A stretch of DNA of 64,000 nt, taken from positions 428,333 to 492,332 of the forward strand of contig CAADRB010000024.1 in NCBI GenBank assembly GCA_900708905.1, given 5' to 3'. The notes beneath the pieces are model-generated. The model was not told where the DNA came from. It saw only the letters and a list, made by a program, of their open reading frames with translations, and made no database searches. The position numbers and the translations under genes were made by a program. Shown piece by piece: positions 26,001-41,000 of the stretch. The number at the start of each line of letters is the position of its first letter. Within the stretch, counting starts at the first letter, position 1. This DNA is from Hymenolepis diminuta. Taxonomy: Eukaryota > Platyhelminthes > Cestoda > Cyclophyllidea > Hymenolepididae.

Positions 26001-29000
26001 CGTTATCAATTTCGGAAATGCGTTTTTTAATGCTGTGTTAATAATCACAAACGATTTTTACTATATATGGTGTTAAATGACATTGTAATGTGGAAAATTG
26101 TACGTCGCATTGTAAGTAGAGTCCACTTCTCATATTTGCATTCTGAAATATTTGTTTAAAGGTTGATTATGAGATTATTTCAAATGAATTCGCTTTAAGG
26201 TGTGAGGTAACTTGATGTCATAACCTTTCATTCATTTTTTCTCCATTGCTCTATTAAGTGTGTCTCTGAATAAGGAGGATTTGTTCTCTTAAATGTGATA
26301 TAAAGCAAAAAGAAGGTGTTTAGGGGAAAAGATATACTTGTTGGGGTGGGGAGTAAACTGGTACTAATATTCTGAGAGGACAGTGTGAGCCAGTTCTCCC
26401 TTGTTGGCAAGCATATATCTCATTTACTGGGGCTAAACGGGCTAATAAAGGCCTTGTTCTAGACTGCATTTCATTTTCTGTAACATTGATCTCTATTCAA
26501 ATATTTTCAAAATCGAACTTTTAAAATATATACACTTTACAGGAACAAATAAATTTAAATTTCACCAAATTTTTAATAACAACTGGTTAAAAATGTCGAT
26601 AATTTACTAAGAGATGGATTTTCGTTTCTTTTTCGAGATAACTCTTTTCCATTATTTAAATCAGCATTTAGAAGCAGCGGTAAAGTTTATATATTTGGTT
26701 ATCCATTAAAATAAAGAGATCAAATCGTCTCGAAACAGGTCAATGCCGTCTTATTATAGCTGAACTTGAACTCATTTACGCCAAAGAGGACAGCGAGAAA
26801 TATACGATTTTTTTTTCAATTTCGGAAAAATTTAGGCCTTATTTGAGGTATGCAACATCTGGATGTCACTCGTCAACCCTACCATAAGAAATTTGATAAT
26901 TTGAGAGAATTTTGAGGAGATGCCTATTCCGAACTGAACAATGATCGCGAGAAAACCGTAGATTCTGCACGCCAAATTCTTCCATCTTAAAACGTGAGCT
27001 TCAAATTAATGGATAATTTGCAAAAGGTTTATAAATGAGCGGATAATAATTTTTTGTCTGGATAAATATTAATTTTTATCATAAAATACCATAACACTGA
27101 AGTTTAGATGCATTTTCACTTTAAGTCTGTCGTAAAATTTACTCACTTTTCCTACTGTCCTTTATCTGCCGCTTGAGCCTTGCTCTGAAACCCAGTCACG
27201 ATTTTCAGCGTGCTAGTTTGGGAATGGCGCTATATTTTGCCACAATTTCTGTTTTCCTTCCATCTTTATATTTTTAAAAAATTCAGAAGGAAGGTAGGTT
27301 AGGAAGCTTTCATGTCCTCATTAGAGTCTCTCTCTTAATATAGGCATAAGTGATACAACTTTTAGAAGGTGGTTTATACAAAAAATTATTTTAGCGGCAT
27401 TTTATTCGTCGAGGTTTACTAACTGAAAATGTGTCATTCAATTATCATATTGTAAAACAACGAGTGCATTCATTTAATTCATTGAGATTAAAATACCCAA
27501 CAAAGTGAATTATTTATATTGACTACTATTTCTTAGAGGAGTGTTTGCCCTCTGACGTACTTCTCCTTAGTGCATAAATCAGATGAATTTAGAAATATTT
27601 CAACACTATGACCATAAAATTTAAAATCCTTTTATCAATAAAAAATTGATAGAAGTTTTTTTGGGAAAAATTTGCCTGTCTCAATTAATTTAAGTAATAA
27701 TTCTTCAAGAACCATTGATCTATGCAATTATTTAGAGGGGGTACCAAAGATTTAAACAATTTCACATTCTAAGTGATTCCGTATGTTTGATCGGATTTAA
27801 TCAATCTAACATTTACTTAAAGAACTAACTCCAGACTTACAGCCGGTACTTTCCTTGCAAAATTTAAGAAATTTAAAATTATTTGTGTACCCTAGTGGCA
27901 TACCAGCCAAGGTGTATACTATTAAAGTGGAATGTCACGAGTCCGATTAGCTTCGGGACATATTTATTGAATGGCACAACCAAACGTGCCAACTAATACC
28001 GGTCTTGGGGAAAAAGACAGAATGCAAGTTTCTCAACAGACACTTAATTTCAAAATTTACTCTACTTCAATTTCCAGAAAGTGGTTGATAAATAGCTTTC
28101 CATTTTGAAAATGAAATAATTGTGAAAAGATTGGCTTTATTAAATTGGAAAGAAGAGGGTGACACAAAAACAAATTAGATTTTTTACACTGTTATTCAGC
28201 ATTTGCTGATGATCTGGCACTTTACTGAATATTTAAACATCTGAAACTCCTAATGGGATAATTTATTTACGATCGGTGTACCCATTTGAATCCACTTTAA
28301 AGTTAGAGTTAAAGTAGATTAATGATTTACCTCACTTGAATTGAAAATTGAATGAAAAAAGTTCTTCCTTAAATTTTCCCGTTACTTTAAAATTCCATGA
28401 ACATCAGCGGAACAATAAATTTTATGCACATTGAATATTATGTCATCTAGTAAGAAAAAAATGAACTAAGCCAAATTTAGTCACTATCTAACCGATTAAA
28501 ACAAATTTATTTTGCCAAAATCGATAGGCTAAGTAAATTTCATAAAACCCTCTGAAGAGAAATTGTTAATTGGATATTATATTATTATAGCACTTTAGAA
28601 TACTGTGCTTAACTATTTGGACCAATATTATCTCCCTCACTTTGTTATGCCTATGATCCATCCCTTGGCCTGTACGTTTTCTTCGTCGATTTTCTGCTTT
28701 ATCCAACCCCATTTTATCTAGCTTCGTTTTTTATCTAACAACAGTTTCAGTTTATTATCTACAAACCTCTATTTTCCTCCAACAGCCATCACTGTTTCCC
28801 TCTCTTCATGTGAAAATGGCATTTGGAAAGATGGAAAAGCAAAGGTGTTGCTGATTTTCTATATCCGACGTTAGGTATTTCTAGATTGGAGATCAGTTTG
28901 GGTTAAGGTAGTTCCCATATCCCTAAAAACATCAGAAAAAGGCATACGAAAGAACAAAAAACATCCATGTTAAGGAGGAGACTAAAAGCTTGTTCACAAA

Positions 29001-32000
29001 AGCGGGCGAATTCTAGTAAAGTGAAAGTTGCCCCGAAAATGAAAAGTTTCCTATCTGTAAACTAAAGTGGTGCAAGTTAGTAAAAACTCACTCTGCTCTT
29101 TGTAAATATCTCATTTATCTGTAAAGTGTAATTCATATATTCTGAAAGAGTAGATTTTGTTGAAAAGTTTTTATAATCTGACGTGCTAATTGCCTTTGTT
29201 CTTGATACTCATTCAATTCTGTGCTTGAATCATTATTTCTCCTCCTTAAACATAAAAAAAACCAAAATTGAATTTTAAAAATGCCTTTTCACGACAATTT
29301 TAACCAGTTTATTGAAGTTAGGTTTTTATTTCAAACACAACCTGGCTGCTGCTCTTCAACTGATATGAACATTATCTCCAGTAGCTTTGGTTCAAGTGAC
29401 TCATTCACATTAAAAGATTAGAGAAAGAGAGCCGGAATTGATGCTAATCGATGAAAGTGACCGGGGATGAGGAGTTCAGTCCTAGCATTAATTATTCATG
29501 AAGAGTGAGATCTGTATAAAACTTGGAAATGGAGAGAAATGCATTAGATAACTGGTAAAGCAGTACCCATCACTGCAGTGATGCTTTTAAACTGCTTGGC
29601 GATGAACTTTTTCATGCTTTATCTAATTCATCTGCAGACTAGACTATGCATTGTTCCCACTTATTATTTTCCTATTAAATATTCCACATTTCATCTAAGG
29701 ATTCTCTTGGTGTTCTATGCTAGGTTTGGTGAAATACAAGAACCTCTTCTCCCAGTTTCAAGGTCATTTGATTGTCCGCAAGTGGAACAATACGGATCTG
29801 GCACACAAGTACATTATAAAGTATTTCATGACAACTCGATCGCGGAGCCGTTTCGTTGTTGATATCCCAGCTGCAGAAGTAGAAGGTTTCCTCAGATTGG
29901 TGAGTTTTTATGAAACGCACTAAACTCATCTGGTTTTCGGACAATGCTACGAAATTTTTAGAGTCTAACTATCACCTATCTCTCATTTTGGACTAAATCT
30001 ATCATACAGTTTCGATCCATATTAGTTTGCATGTGGGTGGGAAATTTTTTAGAATAAATCATTTTATCAAGCAGAAGATCTTCCGAAAGTCTTCTAGGTG
30101 GATTTCAATTCATAAACAAATAGTTCTTTGGTAGTTGAGTATCTTCAAAGAATCGAGAGAGAGAGAAGACGCAAGTCTGATGGCAATTAAGCAAAAACTA
30201 TATTAAAATTATTGTCGTTTATCCGTTAGGTAAGGAGCAGCTCTCTGAGTCCTAGCCATGAAATAATACACCCAAGACAATCCTCTTCAACACTTGAAGT
30301 CTTAATGAATTGTTGAAATCAATTAGAGAATTTTAATAGGGTTCGTAAGACAAAAAAGCGAGGGAAGAGAGTAAAAGTTCGAGTTTGAACCACAAGGTTA
30401 ATATATAATTCTATTCATCCAAGACTTGTCGAACCAATCTAAAGGGAGCAAGCTCCTATTTGATTGGTGAGTATAATTAGTGAGCAACGGCGAAATTGAA
30501 AACGAAGCTAGGTTAAAGTACAAACGAAATGAGATTATATCAAGAAATTGCACGCATATATTGCGGTTGTCCTGATTATGCCAGAATACACAACTATTAA
30601 GGCGTCTACCTATATGGATCTCAGACAGGACTAGACGTACCCATACGGTCTATGTTCCATGGGAGTTTGATTTATTAGTAATCTGAGCTATTAATTTTTG
30701 TTTAATTTCCTTAGAATGCCACATATTCATCTGTTGGAATTCTGTGAGAACAATGTGGTTCAGAGAAAATTAACTTACCGACGCTAAAAAATAAAATGTT
30801 CGTATGGGAATCACAAAAAAGGGATTATTTCTTGATTTTTTTTTGCTCTTATCAAATAAAGACTATTATTGAAAAGTTTATAATTCTTAGACTTTTAGTT
30901 TACCTTGCGAGCTGTGCTGTTTCAACAATAATTCGCTAGTATCGACTAAGTGCTCTCGGCTTCAAGAAGATAAAAGCGAAGCGAGACGGCAAGACAGACC
31001 GCTCAATTAGTTCAATAAGCTCTGATTAAAACTTCTTCTAAAAAGCAAGAAATAGAAGCATATAAAAGAATTTTACAAATTTGTAACATTACGCAGTGAA
31101 CTATATCTATTACGGGAAAACTAATAACTTAATTTGAACACCGTTTTCAGGGTTTCGATAGACTAAAATTTATATCTATCTCTTTTCGATTGTAATAAAA
31201 CTGTAAGTTTATGTATTGCATGAGAGAAAATTTTGTCTTCTCAGCCACTCAAGGAATAACTAAACAAAGTAGCAAGATCGATCCTTCTTGATTATATGAT
31301 ACCAATTAATAAGTGCTGAACTTCGTCGACAAACACGTGCTGTCATTCAGAGGACGAATTGCGGAAGTTAAATTTTGGAGTGTAAACTACCCACTTAGTA
31401 AATATTGCACAAAATGAAATAAAGTAGGACACTCTCGTCTCTTGACGTTTCTCTCAGTACCTCTTAACTCTCTCTTCTTTACCATTTGTTGGAATTATTG
31501 TTATTCAATGCCGGTTGCCTCCTATAATTAAATGCTGTAAAATTTTTCCGTAATACTGTGGTTAATAGTGGTAATAACTTAATGCATGCAGAATTCAGAT
31601 GTACCAAGACTCCCGAAACTCTTTTATCTCCGTCTGCTTCTACCTGAGCCCCCTCTATCCCATCAGTTTTGTGCTATTTTGCTATTCTCAGTATCTCAAA
31701 ACCTGCTCATAATAGAAATTTGGGTGATAATAACGGACTTTGAAAGCATAAAATGTGAACTTTCCGGTTGACAATTTTTGCTAATGATATCGGTTTTCAC
31801 CATTTTAACCACATGAAAACATTGCGTCCATTCAAATGTCTTTCAGAAATTTTGACATTTAAACAAAGGGATGCTAAGCGCTCTTGATCAAAGAAGTTTT
31901 GAGTTAGTAAATTTGAAATTTTAAAAAAAGTTGGCTCAGTGGATAGAATGTAGTTACTTACCAAGTAGCCCACTTCACAACCACTTGTCATATATGGATA

Positions 32001-35000
32001 CTTGATCCACTCCAAAATAAAGGCGGCTATTTGTATAATTTTGCGCATTTATTAACTCAGTTCTTCCCATCTTGATGAAAACAAAATTGGTTTCTAATAT
32101 CGCTTTATTATTATTTATTATTAGACGATTTGTGAGGCTACAACTTGATTGAAGATATTTTTTTACGTTTTCAGATATCGGAATACAATATGACTGATCA
32201 ATATTACAATTATTTCTTCACCGACTGGGTATGCAATGTTCATAACTTCTACTCACTTTGAGAATAAAATATTCGTATTATTATGTGTGTATACATTCAA
32301 ATCTGTGACGGGTCAGGTATTTTGCATATTGGATTGTGATACTGAAAGATCTACCGGAGCCACATCGATCGAATAGATGGAATAAGTCAAGTCACTCATG
32401 TCGTCAGATCAGTCCGGAGGTGGTAGACAAGCCAACCCAAAATTCATTAATTATCAAATTAGGTTTATATATAAAACATTTCTTCGTTAGACGTCAGTCA
32501 TGTCTTGTTGTCGGAGTCTCAGCGTGATGATGGACACCCGTTTAGGTATCTATGTATAAACACGCAAACACACCGCGAACCGTCTGTGGACACTGTAGTG
32601 GAGATCTTATCGCCAGTCAATCATTTCTAATCGCCAGATATTGATAGACATCTGCCGGCCATAGCAGAATGACGCGGCAAAGTTAGACTATACAATCTGT
32701 GACCATATCTTCTCATCTGCTGCAGACTCATCAAATTAAATGAGACCAAGAAAGGGGCAAATAATGCTCAAAGTCAGCGTTCAGTTGCCGGCTGTTATTA
32801 CTCGGCAACATTCCTCAACATTAATTCCCATTACAAAGTTTAAAACTTCTATTCTCAGCTTCGGTTATTAGTTATTGTTAGTGTCATTTCCTAGATGAGA
32901 CGCTAGAAATAAGGAGATCCGTGGAGCAAGCAGCCAGATATTGCTTCAATAATACAAACTTAGATCCTATATAACCTTATTTTTTATCCCTAGGATCTTC
33001 AGTTCATGGAGCCAAAAATATTCTCAGTCGACAGTGGAGCGAATTTCTCATCTTTATCGCTAATGCCTAATATATCATTGAATTATGCAATCGCGGGAAA
33101 TATGGACGAGATTCCAGGTGTGGAAGAAGGAAAGGTTAAACCAGACTCAAGAAGAAGCTTGGTAGGCAGTAACTGCAATGTAATTTAAACCTATGTCGTC
33201 ACCGTTGACATACTTTTCATTTGTACCAATGCCTCTCACTAATGTACACTTGCTCCGATACTGAATGAAGAAGAAAGGTCTTCAATTCACGTGACAATTT
33301 ATTCAATGAGAAAATAGGTTCAGTCATATGGATTTGGACACGGAGAAGATGATAAGCGCAGTTGCTAATAGGGTCGGCGCGAGTGTCAAAACTCCAATGA
33401 TCAAAATTTAGTGCTGAACATTTCAAGCCTAAGAACAATGTCCAGGCACAAGAAAAGTAATCAGATTGGCTACCTAAAACAAAGGTTTCAAAAGGTTTTC
33501 ATTTTGACTAAATTCGTATTTACCGCATGTCTGGCTCTATTACTATTAGGACAAAAGTAACTTTTTCCCCTATTTGTACAAAAAGAAGGGCAGTTATGTA
33601 GAAATCGGGGACTGAGAGATTGATTTTAAGAGATTAAAAATAGAAAGAAAGTGGAATGGAGGGAAGTGGATAACCCCATTATACCCCCAGACCCAATTAT
33701 TTTGTGAAACTTGCTTTATGTAAAATTTTAAAACAGAAATAAAATGATCTTCTCTATTCAAAGCTTTTTGTTTTGGCTAATCATAACGTCTCTCCAGACG
33801 ATATCAACGGCTTTCAATAAGCCATTCCACTCCAGCATTACCGTTTAATGGAAATAAATAAGAAGACTCATCCGGTAGCACTGGAACCTGATTAAAATGT
33901 TCTATATTTTGGGTGTTTAAATTTAGACTCGAGATCCAATTAAGGATGCAGTTGGATTCAGCCCTTCTACAACTGAAATTTAATTAAGATAGATGGTAGA
34001 GTGTAGGGAAGTTTTGGTTTCCGGCCACGTAAGTTCGGGATAATCGAATACCTTTTTCAGATAAATGAAATCTGTTTTGCCAAAAACTACTAAACAGTCC
34101 TGGATTTTAATACACACTTTATGAAATTAATATGATTTTCCTCTCTTTTATTTATAGACGTATTACTTTTTGATCCAAGACACGCTATACATTCTCGCTT
34201 ACGGGATCTCTAAGTTGATTGAAGCGAATGGAAGAATCAATGCACCCTCTGGAATTTCGTGTCAATCCAGCGAGATTTGGCCCAGTGGACACCAACTCAT
34301 TTCTCTGATGAAATCGGTATGTAAAATCTTTAAAAGCGGTTCTATCACAGTGCAATCCAATTGGTCAGTAAAATATTGATGGCACTGGTTCTAGTGACTC
34401 GTCTAGATATGTCGATGTTGTCCTCTAATCCAAACTCCAAACTCGATCTTACTCCATTATCGATTTCTCACCTCCAGAGTTTGCTAATAAAATTTCAAAA
34501 CCGGTTACTTTCTCTGCCTGTGTTCTACATTCACTGACTCGCTTGCCATAAAACATTTTTTTCCTGTTACAAAACGGGTGCCCACGATGCATACGTATTC
34601 CACACATTCAAGTTAATTTTATGGTTCCATTTAAAAGTTGGATTCCACATGAACATTTGTTTACGTATTCCCAAACTCTAATGAACTCTGTTATAGAACC
34701 CGTGGTCTAGAATTTTGCATGACTGTTTCATGGCGATCTTTGCGTCGATTTGGTTCTTTAGTGATCCAATAGCATCCAATAAATAGAAATATATTTAAAA
34801 ATTTTAACAATTGTAGGTCTTTGATGGGAGCTACTTTTTTATCACATTATACATTGAACAGATGGTTTTCCTTTCTTCACATCTTGACAGCCAGTCTAGA
34901 CAAAGCGACTGATAAAAACGTTATCAACCTGGCAGTAGTTGCACTATCAGCATTACCACTAGAACTGGCTATTATTAAGTCACTAGTATATCTTGAAGAT

Positions 35001-38000
35001 GGAGTTCTGGCTTCGCCGCACTTTGTCTACTGGGTCTGAGTTAACCGAAGTGGTGAGAATGTAATATTCCTTCGACAGTATTGGTGGCAGTTGGTTCTCC
35101 TTATTGACAGATTGTTTTTATATTACATATAAATCATTTGCCATTTATCCACCCTCCTCCCCCCTCCCCTAGGTCAAACAAAATGATGTAACTGGATTCA
35201 CGGGAGGCATTGAGTTCGGACCCGATGGGAACCGACAAAATGTCAACATTTCCATTTTGGAATTGAACAAAGAAGGTTATGTTGAGGTAATTTTCTATAC
35301 TTCTTCATTGTTTTATGCAATTGCCTGACCTATTTTCAGTTTATGGCCTTCAAACTTTTCAAGTTAGCTTTACCTTATTTTTTTAACCCTTTTGTCAGTT
35401 ATATTAGACAGAATAAGGAGCCAAAGTTAGGATTGAAAATGTTGGCTAGTTTCATGCATAAATTAGGAATGCCTCTACTTCTATTTCCAATGGAAGTAGT
35501 TAATTTCTAATTTCTACTTGTATTTCTAATATTTGAAATTTAAAGGAGAACTTTTGTTAAATTTTAGTATGGATATTGGAATGCCAAAGAGAAGCTGATT
35601 GTAACAAAGGAGTTTTCGGAAACCAAGGAGGAAATTCAAAAGGAAATAAAGGGCAAAACTTTGCGTGTCGCAACCATAGAGGTAAATTTATTCCTTATTT
35701 TGTTTAAATTTACTCTTTGTTCGAGAAGAATTTTAAAATAATACTTCCAGTGGAAAGTGATCGATATTTCCAACCTTTAAATGAATTGAGCTCATTAGTC
35801 TGCCGTTAATTGGAGACCCAAGAAGATCGAAGTTTACCTCAGGACAGCTTAAATAAAATGTAGCATGAATAGTGATACAGAAGTTTCTTTGCTATTAAAA
35901 GATAAAATGTACCAGTTGTAAACAGCATCTAATACCAACTCCATCTTTTCTAATAGAGAAATTCAGACGTAGGACTTCTACCACGGAATGATCTTAAAAT
36001 GATGGGATTGCGAAAATATTGAAAGATAAAATACTTAGCACTCTTAGGGCTAATATTTTCAACACCAATAAGACACCTTCATAGCTGATCTTTATTTAAA
36101 CAGAATGCTCCCAATGGCTCAAGCCATGATGGTCATATGATCAAAATAGCGGCAGTCTCAGGCTGGATTATGCAGAACTCCTTAGTTTTGGAACCAAGAT
36201 CTCTAAATTTCATTCTCCGCTATAATCCAAACAGCATCGCTGATATGATCATATAATTTAATAGACCGAAAATATGGGAAGGAAGCTAGATAGAGCAGGT
36301 CGAAATACCTGATTAAGAAAGTTTTAAAAGCCCTTTAAAAGGCAATAACTTTCTTAACAAAAAGTGCGATATCTGATTGTGCTCTAAGTCCAAAAGATTA
36401 CGACAGGAGGGGAGAAAGCAGGAGAAGAAAGACTTTCAAATTCGATCAATTATTATTAGCCTTTTGAAAAAAATCAACCTTATATAGTCATTTCTTCTCT
36501 GTCAGGGTTCCATAAACGTTAGGAGCTGTTAAAGAAAGCAAACACATCAGGTATGTCAAATATTACGATGCGATGATTTATTTCAAAGCTATGTTTTGTG
36601 TTATTGGCTTTTAATGATAGCAATTCAAATCAGTTTTTAGTACACCCGAACGATTTTTATCGGGCTTCGATTCTCGTGTATTTACACACCCTGGTCTGCA
36701 ATTATTGGCTGACCAAACGACCAAAACAGTATATAAGCAGTGGCGCCTTCCTAAAGGAAGCTAGAAAAGCCATTTTTCAGTTACAAGTAATCCACCTTTT
36801 TCCTCCAGGTCGATAGGGCTAAGACAATCACTGAGGGGAGCTATCAGAGAACACTAAAACAATCTCTCACAAGAATGTATATACATTTCATATGAGAGAA
36901 GTTTCGGAGCGTTTTTACCAGCTTAAAAGGGGTATTAAGATGAATTTATTCCACTTGGAATTTGAATCTTATTATCAATGCAATATTTACCTTCAAGATG
37001 TTTCGGGAAAATCATTTTACTAAAATGTAATCCCTCTCTTATTTATTTGAAAATCCTATGATTTCTAACTGTTATTTATCTGTATGAAATAAATATTGCC
37101 CATTGCGCCATAGTGTGCAAAAGTGGCAAATTTAAACAAACCAGTACGGAATGATTCATCCTCAGTTTATAAACGTGACTTTTGTGGATGTACAAATGTC
37201 CCTTTGGGAGAAAGAAGTCTCATATGTGTATAATTAACTTTCTCCTGTTTTACCAAGTTATACCTCTTAATGGTTCAGATCCGATCTAGATCACAATTAA
37301 CTTTGTTTATCGATCGGTGAAATTCACTTCGGATCTGCAGCCCCAAATGCATTCAGAGAGCGCTTTAGAAGTGAATATGCCTGCTATAACACCCGAAATA
37401 GGGTACCTTAATTTGTTCGACTGCTATGTTATCGCATTATAGTCATTTCTCCTGTATTGTAATGTAATAGTTTCTTTTCTGCAAACATTCAGATACAGTT
37501 AGAAACAACTGTTCTAGCGCGGATTATACTGACATTAAGTTTTCAGATTGTGGAAATGGAATTGAATTTTGTGAATTTCGGTCTCACCTAACTTCCTCAA
37601 TGTCGAGGACAATTTTTCCTAAAAATAATTTTACATTCTCCTTAAATTAGCTTCTTCTTGGCATCTGATTTCCTCCGATGGAGATAAAAGTTTCACGTTT
37701 TTAAATCATATGAGAAAATATGAAAAGGGAATGTAATATGAAGGTATGGGGTAAGTAAAGATGAGAATCTGGGAACAAGGAAAAACCGTCCTCATCAGAC
37801 TTTTTGTTTTCCAAAATTAAAATTTCTGGCTTACTCAAGCTAACTGCTATCGATAAAGAAAAAGTCACAACAACCTGATTTCATTCATTTTATTGACCAT
37901 TCTTTTTCACATAATAACGCGGTGTTTACAGAAAAAATGAAGAACGATTTGTGAACGATCAGCATTGAGTTTGAGGAAAGCAATCCACTAATGTCTCTTT

Positions 38001-41000
38001 ATCTTGCTTTCAATGGAACGGTTCAATGACACTTTTCCGTTTGTCTATGGCTTTCAACTAGAGGAGTGTTCGGTATTTCGAGGAATAGAAGAACTTGGGG
38101 GAATTCATCATCCGATTTCACCTTTCTCATCCAACGCCTGATTAGTATCCTCCTTGAGTGGCACTAACCAACTCTTTATGAGCATTGACTTGGAGATACC
38201 TAGATGAGAAATCAATACCATGTTGATTCCTATATATTCTTCTCTCGCTTCCAGAGCTAGTCTTCTAAATTGCATTTATGCGACAAGTTTTCTCAAAGGG
38301 ACTCTTAATCACCACTATATAATACATTTTTGATAGATCCCTTTTCCTCTAAGTATAGCTATTTAATGCAGAGAAGAAATTCAGAAGTAAATTTTCCGCT
38401 GTCTTTCGCTTATCTAGGAAATCCCCTTCATGATGTATCGAGGTCCACCCGGTGAACCGAAATCAACCAATCCCAAAGATTGGCATGGATTTTGCATCGA
38501 TCTGCTCGATTTATGCTCCAAAAGACTTGAATTCAATTACACCGTTCATCCTGTGTCTGACGGTAACTATGGTAGTGGAAAAATTATCAACGGAGTAGAA
38601 GTTTGGGATGGTATTATCGGTGAACTCCAATTTCGGGTAAGAAATAATATAAATTATAACAGATGATTCAACTTATTCCAACCATAAGTCTTTGTTTATA
38701 CCGGACTAAAAATCTGTGACTGTGGTGATCGGTTATTCTCAACCAACCACTTCTTCTTACTTGCTGTTATTAGCATAGACAATGTAAATATTATTTGTAC
38801 GATATCACTTGAACTCGAAGTAGTCCAATAAGTAGTAGGTAACTGCACAGAAAGATCCAGAAGACCCAGTAATAAGAAACGTCGTTACAGAACTCTATAT
38901 ATAGTTTACTGGCGAACTGCAATCCTGCATAAAACGTGCGACCTACGTGTCACATGTGAAGGGTGAGTCAAGCAGGTCATGGCCAAAACGAGGGTGTCTG
39001 GATATCAAAAGATTTGTGTATCCAGATGGTGCATATTTTCCTCCAGAGTATAGCTTTTCACTTCATTTTAAAGTTCTAAAGCACAAACTGCATGATTTAT
39101 TTCCTGGATCATGAGTGAGTTCCTTTCCGCTACTTCCTGGACATAATTATAAGTTAACTAATGTGAATGATTTATCGTAATTATTTTTAAAATTTCTTAT
39201 GCCCAAGATGGTGAACTTGAACCTAATATGTTAACGCTTTTTACAGCTTCCAAACTCCCAATAAATATGGCTTTTTTACTCTTTGCTTTGAAGGAAATTT
39301 AGCAGATTCACTTCGGTCGAATGGCTTAGAGAATGGTAACGTTTTCCTGCGCAGTGTAGGAAAAATTTCCCCAATTTCCCAATAGGCTAGTGGGATGGTA
39401 TTCCAGGGTTTCCTGAAGAAACTCGCTTTAGAATAATTTTATGGATCCATCTGAAGCACATCATTGGAGGGGTTTCATTTTTGTGAGATTTGATTTTGTG
39501 ATATCTTTTGCGAGCTGACTCTTATCGCTTAAGACAGCACTGGTTTTAGTGATCTGTCCTGAACGAGATTTAAAGGAAGGGGACATGATAGATATTTGCA
39601 GTTGAAAGTTAGGCTTACAGATAAATTGGAATGAGAATGATTGTTAATGAATTGTTATAAACACGCCACAATACCTTCAATTCGATAAGAGAAGGTAGTT
39701 ACTATCTTGGGTCCTATCTGTGCTCGACATGGTTTCATAAGCTTTAACATGTCATCCTCGGATTAGAAAAAATCCATAGACAGAGATTATCTGGGATGTA
39801 ATTTGTTATCGCCTTTGGTCATCAGAATAGCCAAATATTTCACTTTACATATAATTATGACTATAATTTAATACCTCCTCTTAATTTAATTAAGAAAATC
39901 TTATCTTAATTGAATCAAAATAAACACCGATTTACCAAAATATATACCCTAGCAACAATAGGGATGCAACAAGGTATTACGATTAATTGGTTACAAAATT
40001 TAGTGTTATTTGAGTTGACTACGTCTCTCCTATCTGTCCCTTGGGGGTTCGAAGGACTTGACGAACTTGGCAGCAAGCCATAACGGGCTTTGATGCTAAT
40101 CAACTTTTCATTTGAGTGATTTGCTATGGGGGTTTGACAATATCACCGAATTTTAACATTTGAATAAGGCAACAAATGAAAAATTATATATATCAAACGA
40201 ACCATTTTAGTTGAAATCAAATCGCTAGAAAATAAAATTAACCACTTAAATCAAACAGAGGGCTAAATTAAAAACAGCAGTGATCGGGCGAAACCGTAGA
40301 GTCTTAGAACTTTATCTCAGGGTGAACAATTCATGACTCAAAGAGGTCTCCTAGTTGTCTAATATTCTCATATGGTATGCGCAAACATTCTTCTCTTGGT
40401 ATCTCACTGTTTACCGACCCAACAATGAGTCGATCTTCAATCGTCAAATATTTGAAGCATCCGTTATTTAATATTTTGGGAGTAAAGAAAGTTAGCCTTT
40501 TCTGCAGACTGTATTGAAATCCAGTCAATTTTGTAGCTGCAGCTACATTTTATAATGAAGCAATACATTAATCTTAATGAGCAACGGTGGAGGTGAGTTA
40601 TTCAACAGTAAGACTAGAACATATTAAATTTATATTATTTCGTTGTAGAAAGCTGACCTTGCAGTCGCTATGCTAACCATCAATCACGAAAGAGAACGCA
40701 TAATTGACTTCACAACTCCATTTATGAATCTAGGAGTAAGCATAATTTTCAAGAAGCCCGAACAGAAGAAACCTGATCTCTTCCAATTCCTTCGACCTCT
40801 TTCGCCTGCAGTAAGTTAAGTTCTAATACAACCAGAAAAGAAATGGCTGAATTCGGTTTATGTCGCTCCAATCTAGGTCAACCAAACCAGGCCCAAGTTT
40901 ACTTGCGGAAATCGAGAAATTCGTATGACCGTAAATTAAATATGTATATAACTGATCTAAAGGAGTGAATTAATCGAATAAAAAGTCTAACTGACCAATT

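Noticed and set aside
26426..26444. 19-bp similarity (17 matches) to 42961-42979
   Set aside because: It does not extend on either side; compatible with chance in 64 kb.
33118..33123. Alternative donor CAG|GTGTGG for exon 6
   Set aside because: It would leave phase 1 and push exon 7 into a frame with a stop and no similarity.
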